From assembly GCA_947472765.1 (NCBI GenBank), contig CANJCM010000025.1:1-52410 (forward strand): a DNA stretch of 52,410 bases, given 5' to 3'. The notes under the pieces are model-generated. The model made no database searches, was not told the origin of the DNA, and was given only the letters and a program-made list of their open reading frames with translations. The translations under genes were made by a program, and so were the position numbers. The stretch's first letter is position 1. Each line of letters begins with the position of its first letter. Shown here one piece after another: positions 42,726 to 51,348 of the stretch. The stretch comes from Opitutia bacterium. Lineage in GTDB: Bacteria; Verrucomicrobiota; Verrucomicrobiia; Opitutales; Opitutaceae.

Positions 42726-43024
42726 TGCGGCTTCGCCAGCCGGGCTTCCACGTAATCGATCAGGGTCGCCACCCGCCGGAAGGGTGAGCGGGCTTCGCTG
42801 GCTGCCGCGTCATCCGCAAGCGTCACGTCACGACCAAAAATTTCGAAGACCCCCAATTCCACGTCGGCGATAAGGTTGACGAGGTTCAAGCTGTCGAGAC
42901 CGGACTTCTCACCGTAGAGCCGGGTCTCAAGCGTCGCCTGACGGAGCAGGTCGTTGTTCGTGCTCTCGCCGGTTGCGCGGACGGCGCGCAGGACGATTTC
43001 AGTGATCTGCTCCTTGGGCGTCAT
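42722..43024 (-). CDS. Acyl carrier protein
   Basis: A 100-residue acidic, helical protein. The phosphopantetheine site is GLDSLNLVNLIADVELG near residue 40, where Ser carries the prosthetic group. It is a little longer than FabD/FabF-associated ACPs (about 78 residues). GGAG at -5 on the minus strand gives a good ribosome binding site for ATG 43024. It is the first gene of the ACP-SDR-ligase cassette and diverges from the acetyltransferase gene, 114 bases away, so both promoters lie in 43025-43138. Confidence 0.88.
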   Translation of the reverse strand: MTPKEQITEIVLRAVRATGESTNNDLLRQATLETRLYGEKSGLDSLNLVNLIADVELGVFEIFGRDVTLADDAAASEARSPFRRVATLIDYVEARLAKPQ

Positions 43025-43138
43025 GCTCCATCTTTGGCCGCGAGGGGGATCGCCTCACAAGGAGAAAAGCCTGTCGTTACGCAATCTCCGCGATTGCCAG
43101 TGTGCGCCCGCCGCGGATGCTGACGAGGCCGAGACCCG
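43025..43138. promoter_or_regulatory. Divergent promoter region between ACP and acetyltransferase genes
   Basis: The only intergenic stretch between the inverted cassette and the resumed cluster, so it must carry the start signals of both units. I see no clear -35/-10 pair. An ACAAGGAGAAAAG stretch lies at 43058-43070. Confidence 0.35.
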
Positions 43139-43711
43139 TTGAATTCGAATTCACCAGAACGCCCCTACCTGGGCATGGGCTGTACCAGTCCCTACCCGCG
43201 CCGCGAGACGTTGATGCGCTGGGTCTGGCTGTTCGTCGAGATGACCGTCTTCCGCTGGAGCCCGCGTCCGTGCCATGCCTGGCGTGCCCGGCTGTTGCGG
43301 TGGTTTGGCGCCCGGATCGATCGCGTCGACGAGGTCGTGGTGTTCCCCACGGTGTCGGTGCACTTCCCGTGGAAGCTCACGCTCGAGTCGCGCAGCATGC
43401 TCGGCCCCTACGTTCGCGTCTACAACATCGCTCCCATCCATCTCGGTTTCGGCGCCAACGTCAGCCAGTACAGCTACCTCTGCGCGGGCGGCCACGACTA
43501 TACGCAGTGGAGCCTCCCGACCACGTTCGGACCAATCACGATCGGCCCCAATGCCTGGGTTGCCGCCGATGTCTTCGTCGGCCCGGGCGTGGAGATAGGC
43601 GAACTTGCGATCATCGGCGCCCGATCGGTGGTCATAACGAGCATGCCGGCCCGCAAGATTTGCCTCGGGCACCCCTGCCGTCCGATTAAGGACCGACCGG
43701 AGCCCGCATGA
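43139..43711 (+). CDS. WcaF-like hexapeptide-repeat acetyltransferase
   Basis: 190 residues with the left-handed beta-helix pattern: hydrophobic residues every sixth position in ITIGPNAWVAADVFVGPGVE and IGELAIIGARSVV near residues 130-165, preceded by CAGGHDYTQWSLPTTFGPI, whose His is the likely catalytic base. The N-terminal SPYPRRETLMRWVWL is typical of WcaF (colanic acid) type O-acetyltransferases. It would acetylate a sugar with acetyl-CoA. TTG 43139 has GAGG 10 bases upstream; ATG 43175 is an alternative giving a slightly shorter protein. It overlaps the next GT4 by ATGA. Confidence 0.88.
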   Translation: MNSNSPERPYLGMGCTSPYPRRETLMRWVWLFVEMTVFRWSPRPCHAWRARLLRWFGARIDRVDEVVVFPTVSVHFPWKLTLESRSMLGPYVRVYNIAPIHLGFGANVSQYSYLCAGGHDYTQWSLPTTFGPITIGPNAWVAADVFVGPGVEIGELAIIGARSVVITSMPARKICLGHPCRPIKDRPEPA

Positions 43712-44832
43712 GAGTCGCCCACCTCATCGCCAGCCTGGAGGCACGCTACGGCGGACCAAGCCGCTCCGTTCGGCAGCTCGCGCTCGCGACCGCGGGCGCC
43801 GGGCATGACGTGGAGATTCTCACCTCCGCCCCCGCGGCTCAGCCCGACGAGGTGGTGGGACGACTCCGGATCCGAACCTGGCGCCGCGGCTGGCCGGAGG
43901 CCGTTTGCCCCATCCCGGAGCTGCCGCGCCAGCTGCGCGCCGGCAGCTTCGACGTCGTCCATCACCACGGTCTCTGGCTGCGCACGCTGCACTATGCCCA
44001 CCGCAAGAGTGCGCGTGACGGCATCCCACTGGTTCTGTCGCCGCGGGGCATGATGAGCGCTTGGGCTTGGCGGCGGCAGCGATTCAAGAAGCAACTCGCC
44101 GCTCGTTTCATCCATCCCGGCGCTTTCTCGGCCGTCCACGGCTGGCACGCCACGAGCCATGAGGAGGTCGAGGAAATCCGCGACCTCGGCTTCCGCCAGC
44201 CCGCGTGCGTGGCACCGAACGGCGTCAATCCCCCAACTGACGCCGAAATATCCGCCGCCCGGGCGCATTGGGAGGCCGCGGTGCCCGCGACCGTGACCAC
44301 GCGCGTCGCCCTGTTTCACAGCCGGCTCCATCCGAAGAAGCGGGTGATCGAGCTGATCGATTTGTGGGCCGCGCTCGCCCCAGCCGGCTGGACGCTCTTG
44401 ATCGTCGGCATCCCCGAGCAGTACAGCGTCGCCCAACTGCGCGCCTACGTGATGCGGGCCCGGGGCACCACCCAGATCGAGGTCTTCGACGGCTCAGAGC
44501 AGCCGGCCCCGTACGCAATCGCGTCGCTCTTCCTGCTGCCATCGCACACGGAGAACTTCGGTCTGGTGATTGCGGAGGCCATGGCCCACGGGATTCCCGT
44601 GGTCGTGACGGACACCACGCCCTGGCGGCAGGTCAACGAGCCCAATCTCGGCTGGTGCGTCCCCTGGTCCGAGTTTCCCGCCGCCGTCCAGGCGGCGGTG
44701 CAAGCCGAACCGGAGGCGCTGCGGCAGCGCGGGCGTCGGGCGCGTGACTGGGTGCTCCGCGACTTTTCGTGGGCGCGATCGGCGGCGGACCTCGTCGCCT
44801 TCTATACCAGCCTGCAGGGAGGCTCGAAATGA
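43708..44832 (+). CDS. Glycosyltransferase family 4
   Basis: 374 residues, GT-B fold. MRVAHLIASLEARYGGPSRS opens the protein with a standard glycine-rich loop. The region LVLSPRGMMSAWAWRRQRFKK, typical of a well-known GT4 subgroup, is near residue 110, and SHTENFGLVIAEAMAHGIPV near 285 holds the E-x7-E motif. VALFHSRLHPKKRVIELI starts the donor domain. It overlaps both neighbours by ATGA. Confidence 0.93.
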   Translation: MRVAHLIASLEARYGGPSRSVRQLALATAGAGHDVEILTSAPAAQPDEVVGRLRIRTWRRGWPEAVCPIPELPRQLRAGSFDVVHHHGLWLRTLHYAHRKSARDGIPLVLSPRGMMSAWAWRRQRFKKQLAARFIHPGAFSAVHGWHATSHEEVEEIRDLGFRQPACVAPNGVNPPTDAEISAARAHWEAAVPATVTTRVALFHSRLHPKKRVIELIDLWAALAPAGWTLLIVGIPEQYSVAQLRAYVMRARGTTQIEVFDGSEQPAPYAIASLFLLPSHTENFGLVIAEAMAHGIPVVVTDTTPWRQVNEPNLGWCVPWSEFPAAVQAAVQAEPEALRQRGRRARDWVLRDFSWARSAADLVAFYTSLQGGSK

Positions 44833-46346
44833 GCTCGCGATTCCGTCGCAGCCAGTCGTCCGACCCAATCAAATACGCCCCCGGCGTCGGCGCGCGGGTC
44901 CCGCCGGGCCACCGCCCCCTCGGCGTACTTGAATGGCTGGCCTTGCTGCATGCCGGCATCTTCCTCTTCTGGCTGACTTGGGCTTTCGGTGGCGGATCCG
45001 AGGCCATGCGCCCCAAACTCGCCTGGTACGGAATCCTCGGGCTCCTCATCACGCTCACCGCGCTGCAGGATCGCGAGGCTTGGCGCGACGGCTGGATGCG
45101 CCCCCTGATCTGGCTCTGGCCGCTGCTCGCGTTCAACGCAGTCGTCCTGATCGGCTGCCTGAACCCGAGTTTCCGCGAAGTCAGGATCGAGGGTGATCTT
45201 GTCCTGATTCCGAACGCCGTCGTGAGCTGGTTACCCAGCTCGGCCCGCCCTGGCCTCGCGCTGCCGGCGCTGTGGATGTTCAACGCGCTCTGGATTCCGG
45301 CCTTCAACCTCGTCCTGCTCGTTCGCCAGCGCCGCGCCCTCCGCGGCTTCCTGCTTTTCGCGCTGGCCAACGCCCTCGCCCTCTCCGTCTTCGGGACCGC
45401 CCAGAAGCTGCTCAACTCACCGGGAATCTTCTTCGGCGCGGTCAAAAGCCCGCAAAAATATTTCTTCTCCACGTTCATCTACCACAATCATTGGGGCGCG
45501 TTCATTCTCCTCATGATCGCAGCCGGCCTCGGACTCGTCTGGCACCACGCCCGCCGGCATGAGGCCCGGAACTTCTTCCACTCGCTCGCGTTCGCCGGGC
45601 TCGTCGCCCTGCTCTTTCTCGCGGTGACGCTCCCGCTGTCCGGTTCGCGTTCTTCAACCTTGCTGGGTGCCGGCCTGTTCGGGGCCGCCTTGATTCACTG
45701 GCTGTACCGTTTCGTGCGGGATCGCCGGCGCCACCGGGAGTCCGTGATCCTGCCGCTCACCGGCGCGTTGGCCGCCTTGATCCTCGCCGCCGCGGGGATC
45801 TGGTACGTGGCGCGGGACACCATCTCGGCGCGCGCCACCCTCACCCGCGAGCAGGTCGCCGCGATGGTGCTCAAAGGTAACATCGGAAGCCGCTCGTCGC
45901 TTTACCACGACACCTGGCGGATGGCGAAGGACAAGCTGTGGTTCGGCTGGGGCATGACGTCGTACCCGCATGTCTTCACGCTCTACAACCAGCAGCGCTC
46001 GGTGGATCGGTTGCCCGCCTTCTATCGCGACGCCCACAGCGACTGGCTGCAGTCGTTCGCCGAACACGGACTGGTCGGGTCCGCCCTGCTCGGCCTCTGC
46101 GCGGTTGTTCCCCTGCTCCGTCTGCGTCGTCGGCATCTCAGCAATCCGCTGACCGCTTACCTGCTGGCGGGCTGCGCGGTGTTGCTGCTCTACGCCTGGG
46201 TGGAGTTCCCTTTCGGCAACCTGGCGGTCGTCTTCTCCTGGTGGCTTGCCTGCTTCTCGGCCGTCCAATACGCCCGGCTCCACGATCGCGAGGCGCCCGC
46301 GCCCACCAAGGCAGCGGGATTTTCGGCGCCGACTCCGTCGCCGTGA
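44829..46346 (+). CDS. O-antigen ligase/polymerase-like membrane protein (WaaL/Wzy_C family)
   Basis: 505 residues with about ten to twelve hydrophobic segments. The long periplasmic loop and the diagnostic H-x-D motif RDAHSDWLQSFAEHGLVGSA (near residue 415) mark the Wzy_C/O-antigen ligase superfamily; FFSTFIYHNHWGAFILLMIA near 220 is a second landmark. Such proteins ligate glycans to lipid A-core, to other acceptors, or polymerise repeat units. It is the second Wzy-superfamily candidate in the cluster, and which is polymerase and which ligase cannot be decided by sequence reading. ATG 44829 overlaps the previous stop. Confidence 0.85.
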   Translation: MSSRFRRSQSSDPIKYAPGVGARVPPGHRPLGVLEWLALLHAGIFLFWLTWAFGGGSEAMRPKLAWYGILGLLITLTALQDREAWRDGWMRPLIWLWPLLAFNAVVLIGCLNPSFREVRIEGDLVLIPNAVVSWLPSSARPGLALPALWMFNALWIPAFNLVLLVRQRRALRGFLLFALANALALSVFGTAQKLLNSPGIFFGAVKSPQKYFFSTFIYHNHWGAFILLMIAAGLGLVWHHARRHEARNFFHSLAFAGLVALLFLAVTLPLSGSRSSTLLGAGLFGAALIHWLYRFVRDRRRHRESVILPLTGALAALILAAAGIWYVARDTISARATLTREQVAAMVLKGNIGSRSSLYHDTWRMAKDKLWFGWGMTSYPHVFTLYNQQRSVDRLPAFYRDAHSDWLQSFAEHGLVGSALLGLCAVVPLLRLRRRHLSNPLTAYLLAGCAVLLLYAWVEFPFGNLAVVFSWWLACFSAVQYARLHDREAPAPTKAAGFSAPTPSP

Positions 46347-47188
46347 CCACCACGCCGACAGTTCCGGTCCACCCGCCGGGCTATTCCGTCGTGGTACTGA
46401 CGCTCAACGAGGAACGCGACCTGCCTGCCTGTCTCGGTTCCCTGCAAGGCTGCAACGATGTCGTCGTCCTCGACTCGGGATCGACCGATGGCACGGCCGC
46501 CCTCGCGCGCGCCGCCGGGGCGCGGGTCTTCGTTCGCGCCTTCGACAATTTCGCCGGCCAGCGCAACCACGCCCAACGCGAGATTCCATTCCGCCATCCC
46601 TGGGTCTTCCATCTCGACGCGGACGAGCGCATGACGCCGGAACTCGACGCCGAGTGCCGCGCAGCCTCGAACCGGACGGACGTCGATGGCTTCTATGTCG
46701 CGCCGCGGATGCTCTGGGCCGGGCACTGGATTCGCCGCAGCACCGACTTCCCCGCGTGGCAGGCCCGCTTCGTGCGGGCTCCGAAGTTCGAATTCATCGA
46801 GGTGGGACACGGTCAGCGTGAGGCGCCCGGCATGCGGCTGGATCGGCTGCAGGCAAATTACCTTCACGACCTTTCCTCGGGTGGCGAAGCCGAGTGGCTC
46901 GATCGCCACCGCCGTTACGCCCGGGCCGAAGCCCGTCATCTGGTCGCGAGCGGTCCCGTGCGGGACTGGCACCGGATCTTCTCCCGTGATCCGCTGCTCC
47001 GCCGCCGGGCCCTCAAGCGCATTAGCTACGTCCTGCCCGGCCGCCCGCTCCTCCGTTTTCTTTACCAATACCTGCTCCGGGGCGGTTTCCTCGACGGACC
47101 CGCGGGCCTGCACTACTGCCGGTTGCTCGCACAGTATGAACGCTTCACCAGCGCCGAACTGAAGCAGCTTCGCGCCCAATCCCGGTAA
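46343..47188 (+). CDS. Glycosyltransferase family 2 (WaaE/KdtX-like)
   Basis: 281 residues, GT-A fold. YSVVVLTLNEERDLPACLGS near residue 13, DVVVLDSGSTDGT and HPWVFHLDADERM with the DxD metal site near 90. FYVAPRMLWAGHWIRRSTDF and the C-terminal LRGGFLDGPAGLHY are characteristic of the WaaE/KdtX-type beta-1,4-glucosyltransferase group that extends LPS inner core. GTG at 46343 overlaps the ligase stop. The acceptor may be a repeat unit here. Confidence 0.9.
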   Translation: MTTTPTVPVHPPGYSVVVLTLNEERDLPACLGSLQGCNDVVVLDSGSTDGTAALARAAGARVFVRAFDNFAGQRNHAQREIPFRHPWVFHLDADERMTPELDAECRAASNRTDVDGFYVAPRMLWAGHWIRRSTDFPAWQARFVRAPKFEFIEVGHGQREAPGMRLDRLQANYLHDLSSGGEAEWLDRHRRYARAEARHLVASGPVRDWHRIFSRDPLLRRRALKRISYVLPGRPLLRFLYQYLLRGGFLDGPAGLHYCRLLAQYERFTSAELKQLRAQSR

Positions 47189-47190
47189 GC

Positions 47191-48417
47191 ATGCGGCTCA
47201 TTTTCCTCAACCGCTTCTACTGGCCCGAAACTCCGGCGACCGCCCAGCTCCTCACCGATTTGGCCGAGGGCCTCGCCGCCGCCGGCCACACGGTCTCCGT
47301 CATCGCGAGTCGCGGCGCCGGAACGCTCCCCGCCCGGGAGACCCACGAGTCCGTCGAAATTCTTCGCGTTCGCGGCACCCGCTGCTCCGGCCTCGGACTG
47401 CCCGGCAAGGCGGTGGATTTTGCGACTTTTTACCTGGGCGCCCTGTGGCGGTTGGGGGCCACCCTCAGGCGTGGCGACATTCTCATCGTGCTCACGGACC
47501 CGCCGCTGATCGGTCTCGGCGCCGGCGCCGTGGCGCGACTCCGCGGGGCGGACGTTGTTCATTGGGTACAGGATATTTACCCCGAACTCGCCATCGCCCT
47601 CGCCCGCCAGTCCTGGCTCAGGTTGTTGCGGCCATTGCGCAATCGCGCCTGGCGACGCGCGCAAGCGTGCGTGACCCTCGGCACGGACATGGCGTCCGTC
47701 CTCGCCAAGGCCGGAGTGCCCGCGGCCCGGCAGGCGATCATTCCCAACTGGCCCCCGGCCGGCCTCGCCCCGGCGGACGCCGGAGCCATCGCGCGAGTCC
47801 GGGCCGCTTGGGGCGTCGCGGATAAGTTCGTCGTGGGCTACTCTGGCAATCTCGGTCGCGTCCACGATCTCCAGAGTGTGCTCGCGTTGGCCGATGCGTT
47901 CCGGGCCGATCCGGGCGTGGCGTTTGTCCTCGTGGGCCACGGTCCCCAACGCGCCTGGCTGGAAGCGGAAGTGCGAGCTCGCGGGCTGGACAATGTAACT
48001 TTTCAAGCCGCCCGAACGCGCGAGGAACTCCCCGCCTCGCTCGCTGCCGCCGACGTCCAACTCGTCACGCTGCAGGCTGGATGTGAGCAACTGGTTTTTC
48101 CGAGCAAGCTCTACGGTATCGCCGCCGTCGGTCGGCCGGTGGCGTTTATCGGCCCGGCCGACTGCGAGGTGGCGCGACTGGTCCGCGAGCATGAACTCGG
48201 GTTGGCAGCCGCCGCCGATCGCATCGACCAGATGGTAGCGGCCCTGCGGCAACTCCAGCGGGACCCCATCCGCGTGAGCCATCATGCCACGGCGGCCTTG
48301 CGCTTCGCCACCTCGCATGACGCCGCCCACGCCCTGGCGCGCTGGCAAACTCTGCTCCAGGGGTTGCACGCTTGCGGCTTTGGCGCCGGGCGGGGTAAAG
48401 ACTCTCCCTCTGCATGA
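47191..48417 (+). CDS. Glycosyltransferase family 4 (WcaI/WbuB-like)
   Basis: 408 residues, GT-B fold. RLIFLNRFYWPETPATAQLL at the start and VVHWVQDIYPELAIAL near residue 120 are the hallmarks of the WcaI/WbuB group, whose members add the second sugar in several capsules and O-antigens. FVVGYSGNLGRVHDLQSVLA and ADVQLVTLQAGCEQLVFPSK mark the donor domain. It lies two bases after the GT2 and overlaps the initiating phosphoglycosyl transferase gene by ATGA, a pairing seen widely and consistent with adding the second sugar. Confidence 0.92.
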   Translation: MRLIFLNRFYWPETPATAQLLTDLAEGLAAAGHTVSVIASRGAGTLPARETHESVEILRVRGTRCSGLGLPGKAVDFATFYLGALWRLGATLRRGDILIVLTDPPLIGLGAGAVARLRGADVVHWVQDIYPELAIALARQSWLRLLRPLRNRAWRRAQACVTLGTDMASVLAKAGVPAARQAIIPNWPPAGLAPADAGAIARVRAAWGVADKFVVGYSGNLGRVHDLQSVLALADAFRADPGVAFVLVGHGPQRAWLEAEVRARGLDNVTFQAARTREELPASLAAADVQLVTLQAGCEQLVFPSKLYGIAAVGRPVAFIGPADCEVARLVREHELGLAAAADRIDQMVAALRQLQRDPIRVSHHATAALRFATSHDAAHALARWQTLLQGLHACGFGAGRGKDSPSA

Positions 48418-49787
48418 CCAACCCGCGCCAAATCGCCGTCGCCCTGCTGACGCTCGATGTCTTCGCCACGGCGGCGGTGTTCGATCTGATCAGCCACCTG
48501 CGTGGCGTCGGCACGGGTGATTCCGCCCTCGCGATTCCGACGGCCTTGCTGATTTTCGCGATCTACCTGGTCCAAGGTTACAAGTCTCAGACCGATGTGC
48601 TCAGCGTTGATTACGCGAGCCAGCATTCGATCGCGATTCTCAGCGCCATGCTGGGCACGATGCTTCTGACCTACGCCGTGGTGCCGGCAGGTTACGAATT
48701 CCTCGTGCCGCAATCCAGCCGCTTCGTCGTCGGGTTGAGCTACGTCGTGCTGATTCCGCTCACGATCAGCTACCGCCGGCTGATTTATCTTCGCGTCATC
48801 GCGTCGCGCGGGGAACGGAGCATCATCTTCGTCGGCGATCGCGCGAGTTGCCTGCAGTTTCGCGACGAGTGCTCCAAGATGGGAACGCGGCAGCCCGTCG
48901 TGTTCACCTCGCCGACCGGCGAATCGACTCCCCCTTTCGCCTTGGAAGACGACCTCAGGCGCGGTGAATTTGAGTCGGCCCTCGCAGAAATCGAACAGGG
49001 CCGGCTCGCGGTGGAGGCGATTGTATTGCGGGAGAGTGCGCGCGAGCTGCCCAGTGCCGTCTCGCGCCGTCTCGTTCAGCTCTACTTCACCGGCGTCCCC
49101 ACCTACACGCTCGAACTCTTTCATCAGGTCTACTGGCAGAAAATCCCGGTCTACCGGATCAACCAGACCTGGCTCTTCCAGGAAGGCTTCGAGATTGCGC
49201 GTGAGCCCGTTTTCGAGCGCCTCAAGCGGGTCGCCGACATCGGACTCGCCAGTATCGGGCTGCTCCTCGCCGCGCCCCTCATTCTCGCGGGCGCCCTGGC
49301 GATCTGGCTCGAGGATCGGGGCCCGGCGTTCTTCGCCCAGACGCGGGTCGGGCGAAACAGCAAGCCCTTCCGGCTGCTGAAGCTGCGGACCATGAGGGTC
49401 GCGCAGGCCAGCGACGACCTCTATACCCGCCCAGGTGACACCCGCATTACCAAGGTCGGCGGATTCCTCCGCACAAGCCGCCTGGATGAGTTACCCCAGC
49501 TTTGGAACGTACTGCGCGGCGACATGAGCCTGATCGGACCGCGCGCCGAATGGGATCGGCTGGTCGCCAACTACGAGCGGGAGATCCCGTGCTATCACTT
49601 CCGGCATCTCGTGAAGCCCGGCATCACCGGCTGGGCCCAGGTCAATTATCCCTATGGCGCCAACCTCGAGGACACGGTGCGCAAGCTGGAGTACGATCTC
49701 TACTACATCCGACACTTCTCGTTCCTGCTCGATGCGACCATCGTCCTGAAAACGATCCACATCATGCTTTTTGGCAAAGGACGGTAG
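48414..49787 (+). CDS. Initiating sugar-phosphate transferase (WbaP-like polyprenyl phosphate phosphoglycosyl transferase)
   Basis: 457 residues. The N-terminal half has four hydrophobic segments, then a soluble CoA-binding-like (Rossmann) domain from about residue 140. The catalytic C-terminal bacterial sugar transferase domain begins at KRVADIGLASIGLLLAAPLI near 275, with the Asp-Glu-type active site in ALAIWLEDRGPAFFAQTRVG, then FRLLKLRTM, RLDELPQLWNVLRGDMSLIG and GPRAEWDRLV. It transfers the first sugar phosphate to undecaprenyl phosphate and so initiates the glycan. It is the last gene of the cluster. Confidence 0.93.
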   Translation: MTNPRQIAVALLTLDVFATAAVFDLISHLRGVGTGDSALAIPTALLIFAIYLVQGYKSQTDVLSVDYASQHSIAILSAMLGTMLLTYAVVPAGYEFLVPQSSRFVVGLSYVVLIPLTISYRRLIYLRVIASRGERSIIFVGDRASCLQFRDECSKMGTRQPVVFTSPTGESTPPFALEDDLRRGEFESALAEIEQGRLAVEAIVLRESARELPSAVSRRLVQLYFTGVPTYTLELFHQVYWQKIPVYRINQTWLFQEGFEIAREPVFERLKRVADIGLASIGLLLAAPLILAGALAIWLEDRGPAFFAQTRVGRNSKPFRLLKLRTMRVAQASDDLYTRPGDTRITKVGGFLRTSRLDELPQLWNVLRGDMSLIGPRAEWDRLVANYEREIPCYHFRHLVKPGITGWAQVNYPYGANLEDTVRKLEYDLYYIRHFSFLLDATIVLKTIHIMLFGKGR

Positions 49788-49875
49788 GGGTGGGTTGGGT
49801 TTTGGGTGTTGGGTTCTGAGTTCGGAGTTTGCGGTCGGAGATTTGAGTTTCCTGTTTTGAGTTTCGGGTTCACCA
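49787..49875 (+). repeat. G-rich heptad repeat with G-quadruplex pattern
   Basis: The stop codon of the phosphoglycosyl transferase gene runs directly into G-tracts at 49787-49790, 49792-49794, 49797-49799, 49804-49806 and 49811-49813, five tracts within 27 bases and loops of 1-4 bases. The following sequence keeps a seven-base period (GTTTTGG, GTGTTGG, GTTCTGA, GTTCGGA, GTTTGCG, a six-base unit, then GATTTGA, GTTTCCT, GTTTTGA, GTTTCGG). No gene is present in this stretch. Confidence 0.7.
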
Positions 49876-49887
49876 GCTTGCGGTGAG

Positions 49888-51321
49888 ATGGATCGCCCTA
49901 TGACTGCCCCTCGCAAGGCCCGCGGCTCAAAATTGGACCCCAGCTACGACTTTGTCGCCATCGGTGGCGGCAGCGCCGGATTTAACGCCGCGCGCGTGGC
50001 GGTTTCCCTCGGACTCAAGACCGCGATCATCGATGGCGCCCTCGAACTGGGCGGGCTCTGCATCCTGCGCGGATGCATGCCGTCCAAGACGCTCCTCTAC
50101 GCGGCGGAGGTGCTCCACCTGGCCCAGAAGGGCCGGACCTTAGGGCTCAAGATTCCCTCCGCCCGGTCGGACATGAAGGCCATCCACGCGCGGAAGAAAA
50201 AAATCATCGGCGAGTTCGCCGACTATCGCCTGCAGGCGCTCCAGCAGGGCAAATTCGATCTCATCCGAGCCCACGCCCGCTTCGTCGACGCCCACACGGT
50301 CGAACTCTCCGACGGCCGCCGGTTGCGCGCCCGCCACTTTCTCATCGGCACCGGCTCGAAGGTCGCGGTGCCCCCGGTGCCCGGATTGGCGGAATCCGGC
50401 TGCTGGAACAGCGACGACGTGCTCGACCTCGATTTCACCCCGAAGAGCGTGATTGTGCTCGGCGGCGGAATCGTGGCGTGCGAACTCGCACAGTTTCTCA
50501 ACCGGATCGGAAGCCGCGTCACGCTGGTGCAGCGGAGCCCAAACATCCTGCGGGACCACTCGGCCGCAGCCTCCACGGTCGTGCAGCAGGCCTTCGTGGA
50601 CGAGGGCATCGATCTTTTTGCCGGCACCGAGTTGCAGTCGGTCGCCCGGGAACGCGGCTGCTTCACGGTGACCTTCGTGCATGACGGCCGCGTGGTTCGT
50701 CGCCGCGCGGCGCACCTTTTCAATGCCCTCGGCCGCGATCCGAACACCGCCGGGCTCAACCTCGCCGCCGCCGGCGTCCGGGTTGCGCCGGGCGGTCGCA
50801 TCAAGATCAACCGCTGGCAGCAGACCAGTGCCCCGCACATCTACGCGGCCGGCGACTGCTCCGGTCCGGCGGACATCGTTCACATTGCCATTCAGCAGGG
50901 CGAACTGGCCGCGCGGCACGCCGGCGGGGTGCGACCGCTCAAGCGCGTCGATTACTCACTCCTGCTCAACGTCGTCTTCACCGATCCACAGCTTGCCACG
51001 ATCGGCCGGCTCGAACGCGAACTAGACCGGGCCGGCGTGGCCTACCTCGCCGCGAGCTACCCCTTCAACGACCACGGAAAATCCATCCTGATGGACGCCA
51101 ATTACGGCTACGTGAAGGTGATCGCGGAGCCGAAACGGGGCCGGATCCTCGGGGCCGAGATTGTCGGCCGCGACGCTGGCGAACTCATCCACCTCTTCAG
51201 CGGCCCGCTCGCGATGCGGGCCACGGTCTTCGATCTCTTGCGCGCACCGTGGTACCATCCGACGCTCGCCGAAATCGTGACCTATCCGCTCGAGGAACTC
51301 GCCGAGAAAATCCGCGGCTGA
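49888..51321 (+). CDS. FAD-dependent pyridine nucleotide-disulfide oxidoreductase
   Basis: 477 residues of the class I disulfide oxidoreductase family (dihydrolipoamide dehydrogenase, mercuric reductase, glutathione reductase). YDFVAIGGGSAGFNAARVAV near residue 12 binds FAD; the redox disulfide is in GGLCILRGCMPSK (C-x4-C). VIVLGGGIVACELAQFLNRI near 190 binds NAD(P)H; APHIYAAGDCSG near 310 closes the FAD site, and HPTLAEIVTYPLEEL at the end gives the catalytic His-Glu pair. The specific substrate cannot be told. Start could be ATG 49888 or the nearby ATG 49900. It stands outside the polysaccharide run. Confidence 0.88.
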   Translation: MDRPMTAPRKARGSKLDPSYDFVAIGGGSAGFNAARVAVSLGLKTAIIDGALELGGLCILRGCMPSKTLLYAAEVLHLAQKGRTLGLKIPSARSDMKAIHARKKKIIGEFADYRLQALQQGKFDLIRAHARFVDAHTVELSDGRRLRARHFLIGTGSKVAVPPVPGLAESGCWNSDDVLDLDFTPKSVIVLGGGIVACELAQFLNRIGSRVTLVQRSPNILRDHSAAASTVVQQAFVDEGIDLFAGTELQSVARERGCFTVTFVHDGRVVRRRAAHLFNALGRDPNTAGLNLAAAGVRVAPGGRIKINRWQQTSAPHIYAAGDCSGPADIVHIAIQQGELAARHAGGVRPLKRVDYSLLLNVVFTDPQLATIGRLERELDRAGVAYLAASYPFNDHGKSILMDANYGYVKVIAEPKRGRILGAEIVGRDAGELIHLFSGPLAMRATVFDLLRAPWYHPTLAEIVTYPLEELAEKIRG

Positions 51322-51348
51322 TTCCCCCATCCTCCCCAGCCGATCCCT

